From positions 1 to 33,572 of the forward strand of contig CAIQKM010000016.1 in assembly GCA_903872345.1 (NCBI GenBank): a DNA stretch of 33,572 bases, given 5' to 3'. Origin of the DNA: an uncultured Verrucomicrobia subdivision 3 bacterium (GTDB lineage: Bacteria; Verrucomicrobiota; Verrucomicrobiia; Limisphaerales; UBA11358). Below, in pieces: positions 1 to 8,405 of this stretch; position 1 is the first letter of the stretch; each line of letters begins with the position of its first letter. The notes beneath the pieces are model-generated. The model was given only the letters and a program-made list of their open reading frames with translations. It made no database searches and was not told where the DNA came from. The position numbers were made by a program, and so were the translations under genes.

Positions 1-105
1 ATGCGCCAGCGGCGACTGGTGCGGGATTACGAAACCACCGAGTCCAGTGCCGAGGCTTGGATCTATATCGCCATGATCCGAATCCAACTCCGCCGTCTGG
101 CTTGA
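1..105 (+). CDS. IS5-family transposase, C-terminal fragment
   Basis: Frame 1 is open from the first base and encodes 34 residues before TGA. It contains RRLVRDYE, then an alternating segment with YIAMIRIQLRRLA at the very end. This matches the usual C-terminus of IS5/ISL2-type DDE transposases, in which a final YxAMIRxxLRRLA-like helix closes the RNase H-fold domain. The DDE residues themselves would lie upstream of the window. The ATG at position 1 is almost certainly an internal methionine. The family is recognised from this short tail only, so the subgroup is uncertain. Confidence 0.65.
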   Translation: MRQRRLVRDYETTESSAEAWIYIAMIRIQLRRLA

Positions 106-138
106 TCCCTCAGCATTCATGATTTTTCAGACGCACTC
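1..138 (+). mobile_element. Right end of an IS5-type insertion sequence
   Basis: The window opens inside an insertion sequence. A transposase C-terminus runs to a stop at 103-105, then 121-138 reads GATTTTTCAGACGCACTC. Its reverse complement starts GAGTGCGTCTGAAAAATC, which resembles terminal repeats of IS5-family elements (the IS1031/IS427-like groups). The next bases are TGA (139-141), which fits the TNA target duplication of that group. The left end lies outside the window, so the duplication cannot be confirmed. The element abuts an adhesin reading frame that lacks a proper 5' end, so it probably interrupts that gene. Confidence 0.65.
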
Positions 139-167
139 TGACGTTCGGTGCCCAGGGCGGCATCATC

Positions 168-1892
168 ATGAATACCACCAAATATCTGCGCATCGGTAAT
201 GGCCAGGCTGGCAGTGCAGTGACGGCGGGCGGGGCCGTCAATACTGCCGGTGAACTCTCCATCTACAATCTGGCTTATTACTCGGCGGACGCCGTCGAAT
301 TTTGGACCACGCTCACGGACAATGGCGGCAACAGTCATCCCCTTACGGTAAACACCTTCGGCTCGGTCAAGGTGGACAACGCCAATACCTACTCCGGCGG
401 CACTTATATCAATGAAGGCGAATTCTGGTGCAATGGTGGCGGCAACACGCCGTTTGGCACCGGGCCGGTGTTTGTTTTCCCGGGCGGCCGCGCGGATCTG
501 GGCGGCGACAACGGGGCAACGGTGACCAATCATTTTTATATTGCCGGGCAGGGTTTCCTGGCGGCGAGCGAGCCGGGGGCGATCAAGGGCATTTACAACG
601 GCACCTTTGCCGGTCTGATTACCCTGGCCGGCAATGCGCAGATTGACCCGAATGCCGGCACCGGCACAAATACCTGTACGTTCAGCGGCGGTTTTGCCGG
701 CACCGGCAGCCTGACGTTCGGCGGGCCGGCCAATGTGGTGGCCGGCATGGCCACGCTGGGCGGCAGTTGCACACACAGTGGAGACACGATCGTTGATGCG
801 TCAGCCAATGCGAACGGCGGCTCCGGCCTTTACCTTGCCGGCGGCAAGAACAACCTGCTGCAAAACGGCGGCAATCTGGTTCTTATCGGCGGCAGCACGT
901 CCGGCAGGGCCGTGCTGGATCTCAACGGTACCACGCAAACTGTCAATGGCCTCGTGGCCACCAATGGAACGCCCGCCAATGCACTGGTGACCAATTCGGC
1001 CGGTTTGGCGGCGACCTTGATTGTGGGCGTTAACAGCAGCAGTTCCAGCTTCGGCGGTGCCCTTAAAAATGGGGGTGCCCTGTCGCTCGCCAAGACCGGT
1101 GGCGGCACCTTCACGCTGACCGGCACCAACACCTACACTGGCGGCACGGCGGTGACCGGCGGTGTGCTCGCCTTGAGCGGTTCCGGTTCGATTTCCAATT
1201 CTGCCACCATCACGATTGCTGCCGGTGCAACGCTTGATGCCAGCGGCCGTCCCGATCAGACCTTCACCTTGAACAGCGGACAGACCTTGCAAGGCGGCGG
1301 CACGGTCGGCGTCAATCTCACCGTCGCTCCCGGCGCCATGATCATGCCGGGCAATGCCACCAACACCGGCACGCTGACCATCGCCGGTGCGGCGCAATTG
1401 CAAGGCGCAACCGTGATGAAGCTGAACGCCGCCGCCGGCACCGGTGATCAACTCAATGCCAGCAGCCTTACCTACGGCGGCACATTGACTGTGACCAATC
1501 TGGCCGGCGCGTTGGCCGCCGGGCAGAGCTTTGAACTGTTCCTGGGATCTTATGCCGGCCATTTCACGGCCACCAACCTGCCACCGCTGGCGACCGGACT
1601 TCTGTGGAGCAACAGCCTCGCCACCAGCGGCACATTATCGGTGGTGGCCGCCGTCAAACCGGCACCAATTTTCAATCGGATCGCCTGGTCGGGAGCCAAG
1701 CTGGTCTTCAGCGGCACGAACGGCACTCCCAACGGGCCCTTTTATGTGCTGGCCTCCACCAATCTTGCGCTGCCGATCGCCGACTGGCCGGTAATGCTCA
1801 CGAACACCTTTGATGCGGGTGGAAATTTCATTTTCACCAATCCGCCAACATCGGCGGGGTCCCAATGGTTTTACCTCCTCCGGCTGCAATGA
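168..1892 (+). CDS. Autotransporter-associated beta-strand repeat protein, 5' end lost to the IS
   Basis: A surface or secreted adhesin-type protein made of Gly/Thr/Asn-rich beta-helix repeats. Repeats such as NTYTGGTAVTGG and NTYSGGTYINEG fit the autotransporter-associated beta-strand repeat family. No signal peptide is present at the ATG at 168. The same frame stays open back to the TGA at 120-122, and the adhesin-like reading (LTFGAQGG) already starts at 138-141, where the IS ends. The ATG at 168 is therefore probably internal, and the gene was once longer. The C-terminal 75 residues form a separate module ending FYLLRLQ, similar to the end of the giant protein at 29980. No outer-membrane beta-barrel is evident. 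The remnant is probably non-functional unless a promoter in the IS drives it. Confidence 0.7.
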   Translation: MNTTKYLRIGNGQAGSAVTAGGAVNTAGELSIYNLAYYSADAVEFWTTLTDNGGNSHPLTVNTFGSVKVDNANTYSGGTYINEGEFWCNGGGNTPFGTGPVFVFPGGRADLGGDNGATVTNHFYIAGQGFLAASEPGAIKGIYNGTFAGLITLAGNAQIDPNAGTGTNTCTFSGGFAGTGSLTFGGPANVVAGMATLGGSCTHSGDTIVDASANANGGSGLYLAGGKNNLLQNGGNLVLIGGSTSGRAVLDLNGTTQTVNGLVATNGTPANALVTNSAGLAATLIVGVNSSSSSFGGALKNGGALSLAKTGGGTFTLTGTNTYTGGTAVTGGVLALSGSGSISNSATITIAAGATLDASGRPDQTFTLNSGQTLQGGGTVGVNLTVAPGAMIMPGNATNTGTLTIAGAAQLQGATVMKLNAAAGTGDQLNASSLTYGGTLTVTNLAGALAAGQSFELFLGSYAGHFTATNLPPLATGLLWSNSLATSGTLSVVAAVKPAPIFNRIAWSGAKLVFSGTNGTPNGPFYVLASTNLALPIADWPVMLTNTFDAGGNFIFTNPPTSAGSQWFYLLRLQ

Positions 1893-1927
1893 ACGTTTCG
1901 CGGCGTTCGCCCCATCTCCCTTCCAAT

Positions 1928-4132
1928 ATGACACGCATTCCCTTCCAACTTACCCATGCTGCGGCCCGCCACCGGTTGGCGGCGCTTGTCCTGTTGCTGG
2001 CCAGCAGTGTTGTCAGCGGACGCGGCACGGAGCCGACGCGGCTCATCACCATTGCCACGGCGCACGCTGCGCTCGTGCTTTCCAACAACGCCGCCGGCCG
2101 AATACTGGAACTGCATTTCGGCGCGGTCCCGGCGGATTTGTCCGCATTCAAAAAGGCTCCGGGCCGCGAACGGGAGTTCTACCCGCAATACGGCGATGGG
2201 TTCGGAGAAAATTTTGTACCCGACCCGGCCTTGCAGGTCACGCATTCCGATGGCAACACATCCACCGATCTGCTTTGCCGCGGGCAACGCACGCAACCGC
2301 TGGATGCGGATATTTCGCTGACGCGTCTGGAGTTGAAGGACCCGGCATATCCGTTTTTTGTGACCCTCTGCTTCAAGACATATTTCAATGAGGATGTCAT
2401 TGAGGCATGGACGGAGATCCGGCACGAAGAGGCCGGCGAAGTGGTGCTTCATCGTTACGCTTCTTGCGCGCCGCTGCTGACGGCGAAGGCCTACTGGCTA
2501 ACGCAATTTCATGGCGACTACCGGCACGAGGCGACACTGGCCGAGGAAAAGCTGGCGCCTGGCACCAAGGTGCTCGATTCGCGGCTGGGCGTGCGGGCCG
2601 CCCGCTACTGTCTCCCGTCCTGCCTAATCTCCCTGGATCAGCCGGCGGACGAAGAGTCCGGTGAAATGCTTGGCGCCTCGCTGGAATGGTCCGGCAGCTT
2701 CGCGCTGGCCTTTGAACTGGATCCGGAAAACCGTCTGCGCGCGACGTGCGGCATCAATCCGCTGGGGGAGGAATATCATTTGAAACCCGGCGTGGTCTTT
2801 AAAACCCCCGCGGTTCTCTGGTCTTGGAGTGATCACGGCAAAGGCCAGGTCAGCCGAAATTTTCACCGCTGGGCGCTTCGTTATGGCGTGCGCGATGGCC
2901 AGAAACCCCGTCCCGTACTTTGCAACAACTGGGAGGCGACCGACATGGATTTTGATGAGCATCTCATCGCCTCGCTTTTTGACGGCGCGCAGGAGATTGG
3001 CGCGGACACCTTTCTGCTCGACGATGGCTGGTTCGGCAATGCGCATCCCCGCAATCACGACAATGCGGGCCTGGGGGACTGGCAGGTCAACACCAACAAG
3101 CTGCCGCATGGTCTGACGTATCTCGCCGGGGAAGCCCGCCGGCGCGGCGTGAATTTTGGCATCTGGCTTGAGCCGGAAATGGTGAACCCGGCGAGCGACC
3201 TGTTCACGCAGCACCCCGACTGGGCCATGCACCAGCCGCATCGCCGGGCGGACCTTAGCCGCAACCAGCTCGATCTCGACCTGAGCCGTCCCGCCGTGCG
3301 CGAGTTTGCCTGGGGTGCCGTCAGCAATACCCTCGCCACGCCCGGCGTGAGTTATGTGAAATGGGACGCCAACCGGTTCGTCACCCAGCCCGGCTCCACC
3401 TATCTGCCCGCCAGCGCCCAATCCGATCTGCTCGTGGATTACAATTTTGCCCTCTACGATGTGATGGCACGCATGGCCGAACGTTTCCCGGACGTAATGG
3501 CCATGGCCTGTTCCGGCGGCGGCGGGCGCGTGGATTATGGCGCGTTGAAATTTTTTCATTCCTTCTGGCCCAGCGACAACACCGACCCGCGCGACCGCGT
3601 GAAAATCCAGTGGGGTTACAGTCATTTTTTCCCCGCTGCCAGCATGGCCGCCCACGCAACCAAAATGGGCGGCCGCCCGATGAAGTTCGCCCTGGATGTT
3701 GCCATGAGCGGCGCCTTCGGCGTGGACATGGATCTGCGCAAACTGGCGTCGGATGAGCGGTCATCGCTCGCCGCTGGCATTGCACTCTATAAAAATGAAG
3801 TCCGCGAAGTGGTGGAGCAGGGGGACCTCTACCGTCTCGAATCCCCATACGAAAAACCCCGGGCCGCTCTGGATTTTGTCTCCCCCGACCGCGCGCGCGC
3901 CGTGCTGTTCGTCTATCAACTCACCAATGCACCGGCGACACCGGTAAAACTGTGCGGGCTGGATCCGCAGCGGAAATACCGAGTCCGGGAAGTGAACCTG
4001 GCCGGCGCCACCGGGGCATCCCCGGCTGCCAGCGGTAAAATGATTGACGGTGCCACCCTCATGTGCGACGGTTTGCAGCCGTCCTGTCATGCTGAATTTG
4101 ACAGTGCTGTCTTCGTGCTGGCCGGCGAATAA
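1928..4132 (+). CDS. Secreted GH36 alpha-galactosidase
   Basis: Predicted to remove terminal alpha-1,6-galactose from oligosaccharides such as melibiose and raffinose or from galactomannan. GH36 landmarks occur in order: an N-terminal beta-sandwich, DDGWF (about residues 365-369), WLEPEMV, YVKWDANR with the retaining nucleophile Asp480 (codon 3365-3367), CSGGGGRVDYG, and WPSDNTD with acid/base Asp550. The 734 residues fit bacterial GH36. The ATG at 1928 is chosen because a basic stretch and hydrophobic core (LAALVLLLASSVVSG) follow it as a signal peptide, so it acts in the periplasm or outside. Another in-frame ATG at 1889 overlaps the adhesin stop as ATGA, so coupling to that gene is possible. 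The next GH gene starts 4 nt after its stop, indicating one operon. Confidence 0.88.
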   Translation: MTRIPFQLTHAAARHRLAALVLLLASSVVSGRGTEPTRLITIATAHAALVLSNNAAGRILELHFGAVPADLSAFKKAPGREREFYPQYGDGFGENFVPDPALQVTHSDGNTSTDLLCRGQRTQPLDADISLTRLELKDPAYPFFVTLCFKTYFNEDVIEAWTEIRHEEAGEVVLHRYASCAPLLTAKAYWLTQFHGDYRHEATLAEEKLAPGTKVLDSRLGVRAARYCLPSCLISLDQPADEESGEMLGASLEWSGSFALAFELDPENRLRATCGINPLGEEYHLKPGVVFKTPAVLWSWSDHGKGQVSRNFHRWALRYGVRDGQKPRPVLCNNWEATDMDFDEHLIASLFDGAQEIGADTFLLDDGWFGNAHPRNHDNAGLGDWQVNTNKLPHGLTYLAGEARRRGVNFGIWLEPEMVNPASDLFTQHPDWAMHQPHRRADLSRNQLDLDLSRPAVREFAWGAVSNTLATPGVSYVKWDANRFVTQPGSTYLPASAQSDLLVDYNFALYDVMARMAERFPDVMAMACSGGGGRVDYGALKFFHSFWPSDNTDPRDRVKIQWGYSHFFPAASMAAHATKMGGRPMKFALDVAMSGAFGVDMDLRKLASDERSSLAAGIALYKNEVREVVEQGDLYRLESPYEKPRAALDFVSPDRARAVLFVYQLTNAPATPVKLCGLDPQRKYRVREVNLAGATGASPAASGKMIDGATLMCDGLQPSCHAEFDSAVFVLAGE

Positions 4133-4136
4133 TACG

Positions 4137-6164
4137 ATGTCCCGAGCTGCCAATCATCTGTTCCGCCAACATCTGAAACTCACCTGGCTTGCCGTTCTTT
4201 TCGCGGGGCAGCTGGCAGCTTCCTTCGGGGCAGATACGGTCACTCTGGCCTCCGTCCAGACCGGCCAGTGGCGGATTGATTACCACCTGGCAGATGGCAC
4301 GGCTGATATCTGCTATGGTGGAAAAATCCTGATTCCCCGCGCCTATGCCGTGGTGAAGTTGCCGGCGATCGTCACCAGCCGGGACTATCCCTTCCATAAA
4401 ACCTCCCGAGAAACGGTTTCCGACCGTTTCGGCCGCGGCGTGAAATTCACCGTGGAATCCACCCGGGGCGACGCGGACAAAATGATCCAGACCTTCTGTC
4501 TCTATGAAAAGCTGGATTATCTGCTGGCCGGGGTCAGCTTCGCCCGGCGACCCGGGGCGGAGTCCAATTTCATGTCGCCGCTGACCACGGAAACAGCCAT
4601 GGAGTTTCCGCGGGGCGGCGATAACCGGGCGCTGTCCGTGCCGTTTGACAATGACAAATGGATCCGCTACCAGGCCGTTCCCTTTGGCACCAACGTGACC
4701 AGCTACGAGATTTCCGCGCTATACGACAATACCAGCCGTCAGGCTCTTGTTATTGGCTCCATTGACCATGATTTCTGGAAAACCGGCGTGATTTCCACGA
4801 CCACTTCCAATGCCGTCACCAGCCTGCAAGCCTTCGGTGGCATCACTTCCGATGTCACGCATGATGTCCTGCCGCACGGCCGGATCAGCGGGCCGGTCAT
4901 CCAGTCGCCGCGCATGTTCATCGGCCGCTTTGCGGACTGGCGTGACGGGTTGGAAACATACGCCCATGCCTGCGCGCTGGTCGCCCCGCCGCGTCCGTGG
5001 AAGGGTGGTGTGCCGTTTGGCTGGAACAGCTGGGGCAAATTGCAAAAGAAAATTTCCTTCACCAAGGCGATTCAGGTGTCGGACTTCTTTGCCCGGGAGT
5101 TGCCGGGTTTCAAAAATGACGGCGTGGTTTACATCGGGCTGGATTCCGGCTGGACCAAATTTTCCGATGTTCAGTTGAAGGCCTTTGTGGAGCATTGCCA
5201 TTCCAACCATCAGGAGGCTGGAATCTATTTTACGCCTTTCAGCCAATGGAATCAAAACGGCGACACCCCCGTGGCCGGCACGGATTACAAGTTAAAGGAT
5301 CTATATTTGCTGGCCGGCGGCCGCCCGCAGGTGCTGGATGGCGGCACGGCGCTGGATCCCACACATCCCGGCACCCGAAAACTGATTGCTGACACCATTG
5401 CAAAATTCAAACTTGCCGGCTTCAAATATGTGAAGGCGGACTTTCTTACCCATGGCGCGTTGGAAGGGGACCGGTATTTCGATTCCCGCGTCACCACCGG
5501 CATCCAGGCGTACAACGCGGGCATGCAATATGTCGCCGTCACACTTGGCCGGAAAATCTATCTGAATGAATCCATCTCGCCGATCTTCCCGGCGCAATAC
5601 GCCAACTCCCGCCGGATTGCCTGCGACTCCTACGGTGGCATCAGCGAGACGGAATACATGCTCAACTCACTTACCTTTGGCTGGTGGTTGTCCGGTGTCT
5701 ATGATTTTAATGATGCCGATCACGTCGTGCTGGACGGCCACAGCGAAGGCGAAAACCGCGCCCGTGCCACTTCCTCGGTGATCACCGGCATTTTCATTTC
5801 CGGCGATGACTTCAGTGACCGGGGCAGCACCAATGGAAAAGTTCGCGCCAAAAAAATTCTGGGCAATGCTGATATTGCCGGCCTGGCCCGGATAAAAAAA
5901 GCCTTCCGGCCCGTCGAAGGCAACACCGGCACCCAGGCGGCCAGATTATTTGATTTTCAGAATGGGCGGGATTTTTACGTGGCGGCATTCAATTACACCG
6001 ACACCCGCACGGGTATTGACCTGCCGATTGAACGATTGGGGTTGGGAATATCCAAGCCTGTGCTCGTAAAGGAATTATGGAGCGGCACCACCAATGACCT
6101 GACCGGTTCCAGCACCATCTATGTGGATGGCAAGGATGCCTGCCTATACCGGTTCGTCAAATAG
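4137..6164 (+). CDS. Secreted clan GH-D glycoside hydrolase (GH27-like, alpha-galactosidase type)
   Basis: Predicted exported glycoside hydrolase of 675 residues. Residues 1-32 form a signal peptide (hydrophobic LTWLAVLFAGQLAA, cleavage near FGA). An N-terminal beta-rich region is followed by a TIM barrel opening with GWNSWG (295-300), typical of GH27/GH36 relatives. YVKADF places the likely nucleophile at Asp435. RRIACD places a candidate acid/base at Asp497, and a later FNDADH segment resembles the NDPDM element of GH27. A small C-terminal beta domain ends the protein. It starts 4 nt after the GH36 gene, so the two are probably co-transcribed and act on the same galactosides. Exact specificity cannot be read: it could be alpha-galactosidase, alpha-N-acetylgalactosaminidase or a relative. 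Confidence 0.75.
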   Translation: MSRAANHLFRQHLKLTWLAVLFAGQLAASFGADTVTLASVQTGQWRIDYHLADGTADICYGGKILIPRAYAVVKLPAIVTSRDYPFHKTSRETVSDRFGRGVKFTVESTRGDADKMIQTFCLYEKLDYLLAGVSFARRPGAESNFMSPLTTETAMEFPRGGDNRALSVPFDNDKWIRYQAVPFGTNVTSYEISALYDNTSRQALVIGSIDHDFWKTGVISTTTSNAVTSLQAFGGITSDVTHDVLPHGRISGPVIQSPRMFIGRFADWRDGLETYAHACALVAPPRPWKGGVPFGWNSWGKLQKKISFTKAIQVSDFFARELPGFKNDGVVYIGLDSGWTKFSDVQLKAFVEHCHSNHQEAGIYFTPFSQWNQNGDTPVAGTDYKLKDLYLLAGGRPQVLDGGTALDPTHPGTRKLIADTIAKFKLAGFKYVKADFLTHGALEGDRYFDSRVTTGIQAYNAGMQYVAVTLGRKIYLNESISPIFPAQYANSRRIACDSYGGISETEYMLNSLTFGWWLSGVYDFNDADHVVLDGHSEGENRARATSSVITGIFISGDDFSDRGSTNGKVRAKKILGNADIAGLARIKKAFRPVEGNTGTQAARLFDFQNGRDFYVAAFNYTDTRTGIDLPIERLGLGISKPVLVKELWSGTTNDLTGSSTIYVDGKDACLYRFVK

Positions 6165-6430
6165 GATTCAGTCCCAATGGCAGCGGTTAGCCAAATTCGC
6201 TGGCAAGTTATGGGCGAGCAAAGGCCGGTTAGGCCAAGCACTGACGGAGTTGTGGAGCTGGTGTTTGACTTGGTGTCCGTCAAATGTTCATGATATGCGG
6301 ATCTGTTACTTTACTTGCGGTTAAGGTTGGAGGTTGTGGGCGGCATCGAACCGGCCGGTGGACCCCGCAAACAATGAACGATCCCCAAAGGCGGAGCATC
6401 CCCGGTAACCCCTGTCAAAGGCTGTATATG

Positions 6431-6706
6431 TTACTTGCCTGGCCCTGTCGCACCTTCCTCCCACGACCGTGCCACGGCATGTGCAATACCCATTATGGCT
6501 GCAACATGGCCCGCCATGAGATTTTCCTCCATCCGCTTAATTTTTATCCAGTCGCTAATAGTATTTAAAATTGTAAGGCAACGAGTTGTGGTTATCTCTT
6601 TGGCTCGGTTTCGGTTAAATTTGATATGAATTTGGCGTTGTGCAATACCCAGCAGGGCCACTCTCCCACGGGGAGAGGATTTTACCTTGGCCCATTTTTT
6701 GATCAT
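6431..6706 (-). pseudogene. Small HTH (XRE-like) reading frame in repeat copy 1
   Basis: An open frame of 91 codons on the reverse strand. Its second half (DWIKIKRMEEN, then MGIAHAVARSWEEG) resembles the five-helix XRE DNA-binding fold, with MGIAHAVARSWE in the place of the recognition helices. A similar frame occurs at 32096-32404 (VALLGIAQRQIH and MGIAQAVVRAWEEG), so the frame is a recurring passenger of the repeat and not chance. This copy stops right after the HTH and lacks the last helix seen in the other copy, so it is probably a remnant. No ribosome binding site was seen. Whether either copy is translated is unknown. Confidence 0.45.
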
Positions 6707-6755
6707 TCGCCCACCGGTCCGACCCGTCCAGCCGCTTGATTCGCAAAATGGGCGG
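6437..6755 (-). repeat. Dispersed hairpin/HTH repeat, copy 1 (inverted)
   Basis: On the reverse strand this matches the segment near 32040-32370. It has a spacer with GGTCGGACCGGTGGGC, then a hairpin (CTCTCCC at 6661-6667 pairing with GGGAGAG at 6671-6677), then a coding-like stretch. TGGGTATTGCACA occurs twice (reverse complement at 6480-6492 and 6639-6651), 159 bp apart, the same spacing as in the copy at 32139 and 32298. The outer GC-rich hairpin found in other copies is missing here. Confidence 0.7.
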
Positions 6756-6866
6756 AAACATGGTTTGGAATCGCAGGTACATATACCAGGACGCGCTTAC
6801 GAATATTCGGCTGGTGGTTATTTCCTTTCGCGGTTATTTTCTTGATGAATGGGTGCCGAATGGAGT

Positions 6867-6924
6867 GTAATTACCCAATACCCCTTGACATATACTGTTA
6901 TGACGTGTAAATACATTGTATACA
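6867..6924 (+). promoter_or_regulatory. Putative promoter and palindromic operators ahead of toxin-antitoxin operon
   Basis: TTGACA (6885-6890) is a perfect -35 box. TAAATA at 6908-6913 lies 17 bp downstream as a weak -10. The 8-bp palindromes GTAATTAC (6867-6874) and TGTATACA (6917-6924) flank or overlap it. Toxin-antitoxin operons are normally repressed by their own antitoxin at such palindromes, and the partner here has a ribbon-helix-helix-like C-terminus. The -10 is poor, so the exact start is uncertain. Confidence 0.4.
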
Positions 6925-6973
6925 CATTGCATGGGCGGGTTATGTACACTTTGCGGGCACATAACATTTAGTT

Positions 6974-7255
6974 GTGGAATTTGACTGGAACAATCCGCCC
7001 TTTGACCTTGGTTCTTTGAGCCAGCGGGAAATTGAGGAATCGTTTGAAGATCCGTTCGCAGTCCGGCTGCTGCCGGATTCGCCGCGGTTCAACGTGCAGG
7101 CGCGGTTCATAAATCTGGGCATGTCGGCGGGCGGCGTGGGCATATTCAGTGTGTACCGGGCCAATGGCCGGCAGATCCGGGTGGTGTTGGCGCGGCCGTT
7201 TGAACCGGAAGAGCGGTTCTTTTATCAGCGGAAGATGGATCAGACTTTGGGCTGA
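6974..7255 (+). CDS. BrnT-like toxin (ribonuclease-type)
   Basis: A 93-residue protein starting at GTG. The pattern FDW at the N-terminus, SFEDPFAVRL, RFINLGMS, then IRVVLARP followed by E..FFY fits the BrnT toxin family, small RelE-fold ribonucleases that cleave mRNA and stop growth. The usual lysine-histidine near residue 15 of BrnT is not obvious, so activity may be reduced or the protein may be a divergent relative. It lies 36 bp ahead of a CopG/BrnA-type antitoxin, the usual toxin-first order of brnTA. The family call rests on pattern and neighbour together. Confidence 0.65.
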   Translation: MEFDWNNPPFDLGSLSQREIEESFEDPFAVRLLPDSPRFNVQARFINLGMSAGGVGIFSVYRANGRQIRVVLARPFEPEERFFYQRKMDQTLG

Positions 7256-7291
7256 CCCCGGCCGGATGAAGCGAAGATTTTTTAAACCGAC

Positions 7292-7567
7292 ATGCGCGTA
7301 TTCGCCACTTGGGAAGAAGTGCCCATCTTCGACAGTGAAGATGCGGAGGCGGATTTCTGGACGGAGAACCGCCCGGACCTGCGGTTGATGGAGTCGGCGG
7401 TGGCAGGCGGGTCCGAGGTGTCGGAGTCGGTAACGATAACGCTGCGAATTGATCCGCGAATGCTCTCCCGGATCAAGCGGCTGGCGCGGCAGCGGTATTT
7501 GAATTACCAGAGCATGATCAAGCAATGGTTGAGTGAACGGATGGAAAAAGAACTTGGCGACAAATGA
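7292..7567 (+). CDS. CopG/BrnA-family antitoxin
   Basis: 91 residues. The N-terminal half (VPIFDSEDAEADFWTEN) is the acidic toxin-wrapping region seen in BrnA and related CopG antitoxins. The C-terminal half (VTITLRIDPRMLSRIKRLARQ, then NYQSMIKQWLSERM) is a ribbon-helix-helix DNA-binding fold. It should neutralise the preceding toxin and repress the operon. Its stop overlaps the start of the first pseudopilin gene (ATGA at 7564-7567), so the pilin operon appears translationally coupled to the antitoxin, which is unusual for a stand-alone toxin-antitoxin pair. Confidence 0.75.
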   Translation: MRVFATWEEVPIFDSEDAEADFWTENRPDLRLMESAVAGGSEVSESVTITLRIDPRMLSRIKRLARQRYLNYQSMIKQWLSERMEKELGDK

Positions 7568-8235
7568 ATCTTAATTCTAAGACAACCGGCGCCCGCCGGG
7601 GCTTTACGCTGATTGAACTGCTGACGGTGATCAGCATCATCGCCATTCTGGCGGCGTTGCTTATTCCGGCCCTGAGCAGTCTCTCCAAGCAAAAATATAT
7701 CAAAACCGCCACGGCTGAACTCGGCCAGATTCAGGCGGCGATTGACAGCTACCATGCCAAGTACGGGTCCTATCCGCCCAGCAGCACCAATGGGGTGCAG
7801 GTCAGCCAGCTTTACTACGAACTTTCCGGCACCACTTATAATCAGGCCAGCAGCACCTACACCACTCTGGATGGCCAGGTCAATGTCAAGGCGGCGGACG
7901 TGGCCAACGTGTTTGGCGCGGGAGGAATTGTTAACTGTTCCAAAGGCAGCGGCGAAGACGCGGTGCCGGCCAAGAATTTTCTGCTGGGCCTGAAGCCCGG
8001 TCAGTTGGGCATCATTTCCGCCGGTTCCGGCACGGTGACCCTGCTGGTGACCTCCCTGCGGGGGCTGGATCCGGCATACAAGCCGTTGGGGCAGTTGGAT
8101 CTGGTTCCGTTTTGCTACAATTCCATCAATCCCACGAATAATCCGGGTTCGTACGATCTCTGGATTGATCTTTCCATCAGCCACAAAACCAACCGCATCA
8201 GCAACTGGAGCCGGCAGGTTCAAGTGCTGCCTTAA
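7564..8235 (+). CDS. Type II secretion pseudopilin, GspG-like
   Basis: 223 residues. A short basic leader ending RRG is followed by FTLIELLTVISIIAILAALLIPAL, a class III prepilin signal with Glu5 of the mature protein. A prepilin peptidase would cut after Gly and N-methylate Phe. The hydrophobic helix is the polymerisation segment, and the rest is a soluble headgroup with AIDSYHAKYGSYPP, the pattern of GspG major pseudopilins. It starts by ATGA overlap with the antitoxin gene and heads a run of pilin-like genes. It could equally belong to the large verrucomicrobial set of prepilin-type proteins of unknown export role. Confidence 0.85.
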   Translation: MNLNSKTTGARRGFTLIELLTVISIIAILAALLIPALSSLSKQKYIKTATAELGQIQAAIDSYHAKYGSYPPSSTNGVQVSQLYYELSGTTYNQASSTYTTLDGQVNVKAADVANVFGAGGIVNCSKGSGEDAVPAKNFLLGLKPGQLGIISAGSGTVTLLVTSLRGLDPAYKPLGQLDLVPFCYNSINPTNNPGSYDLWIDLSISHKTNRISNWSRQVQVLP

Positions 8236-8405
8236 CCCCCATGTGTACACCCGCCGACAAACCCAATTGCTGGAAGTGCACGCTGGCCGTCGAATGGCAT
8301 GATTGCCAGTGGTGTCCGGCCATCGTTCAGCGGCAGGGGATGGAATTTCGGCGCGGCATTACCCGTCGCACCTGTTCGGAGCGGAATATCAATTTAATCA
8401 AACCC

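Larger units (their letters stand above)
6165..6973. other. Gene-poor stretch between GH operon and toxin-antitoxin genes
   Basis: About 800 bp without a convincing full gene. Positions 6165-6430 show nothing recognisable. Positions 6431-6755 hold an inverted, decayed copy of a dispersed repeat with a small HTH reading frame. Positions 6760-6880 show nothing clear. Positions 6867-6924 contain short palindromes and a promoter-like pair ahead of the toxin gene. No strong intrinsic terminator follows 6164. Confidence 0.6.

Noticed and set aside
801..1562. 253-codon reverse-strand frame over the adhesin
   Set aside because: The forward frame shows clear autotransporter-type repeats; the reverse translation has none.
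2624..3655. 343-codon reverse-strand frame over the GH36 gene
   Set aside because: The forward strand carries intact GH36 catalytic motifs across this span.
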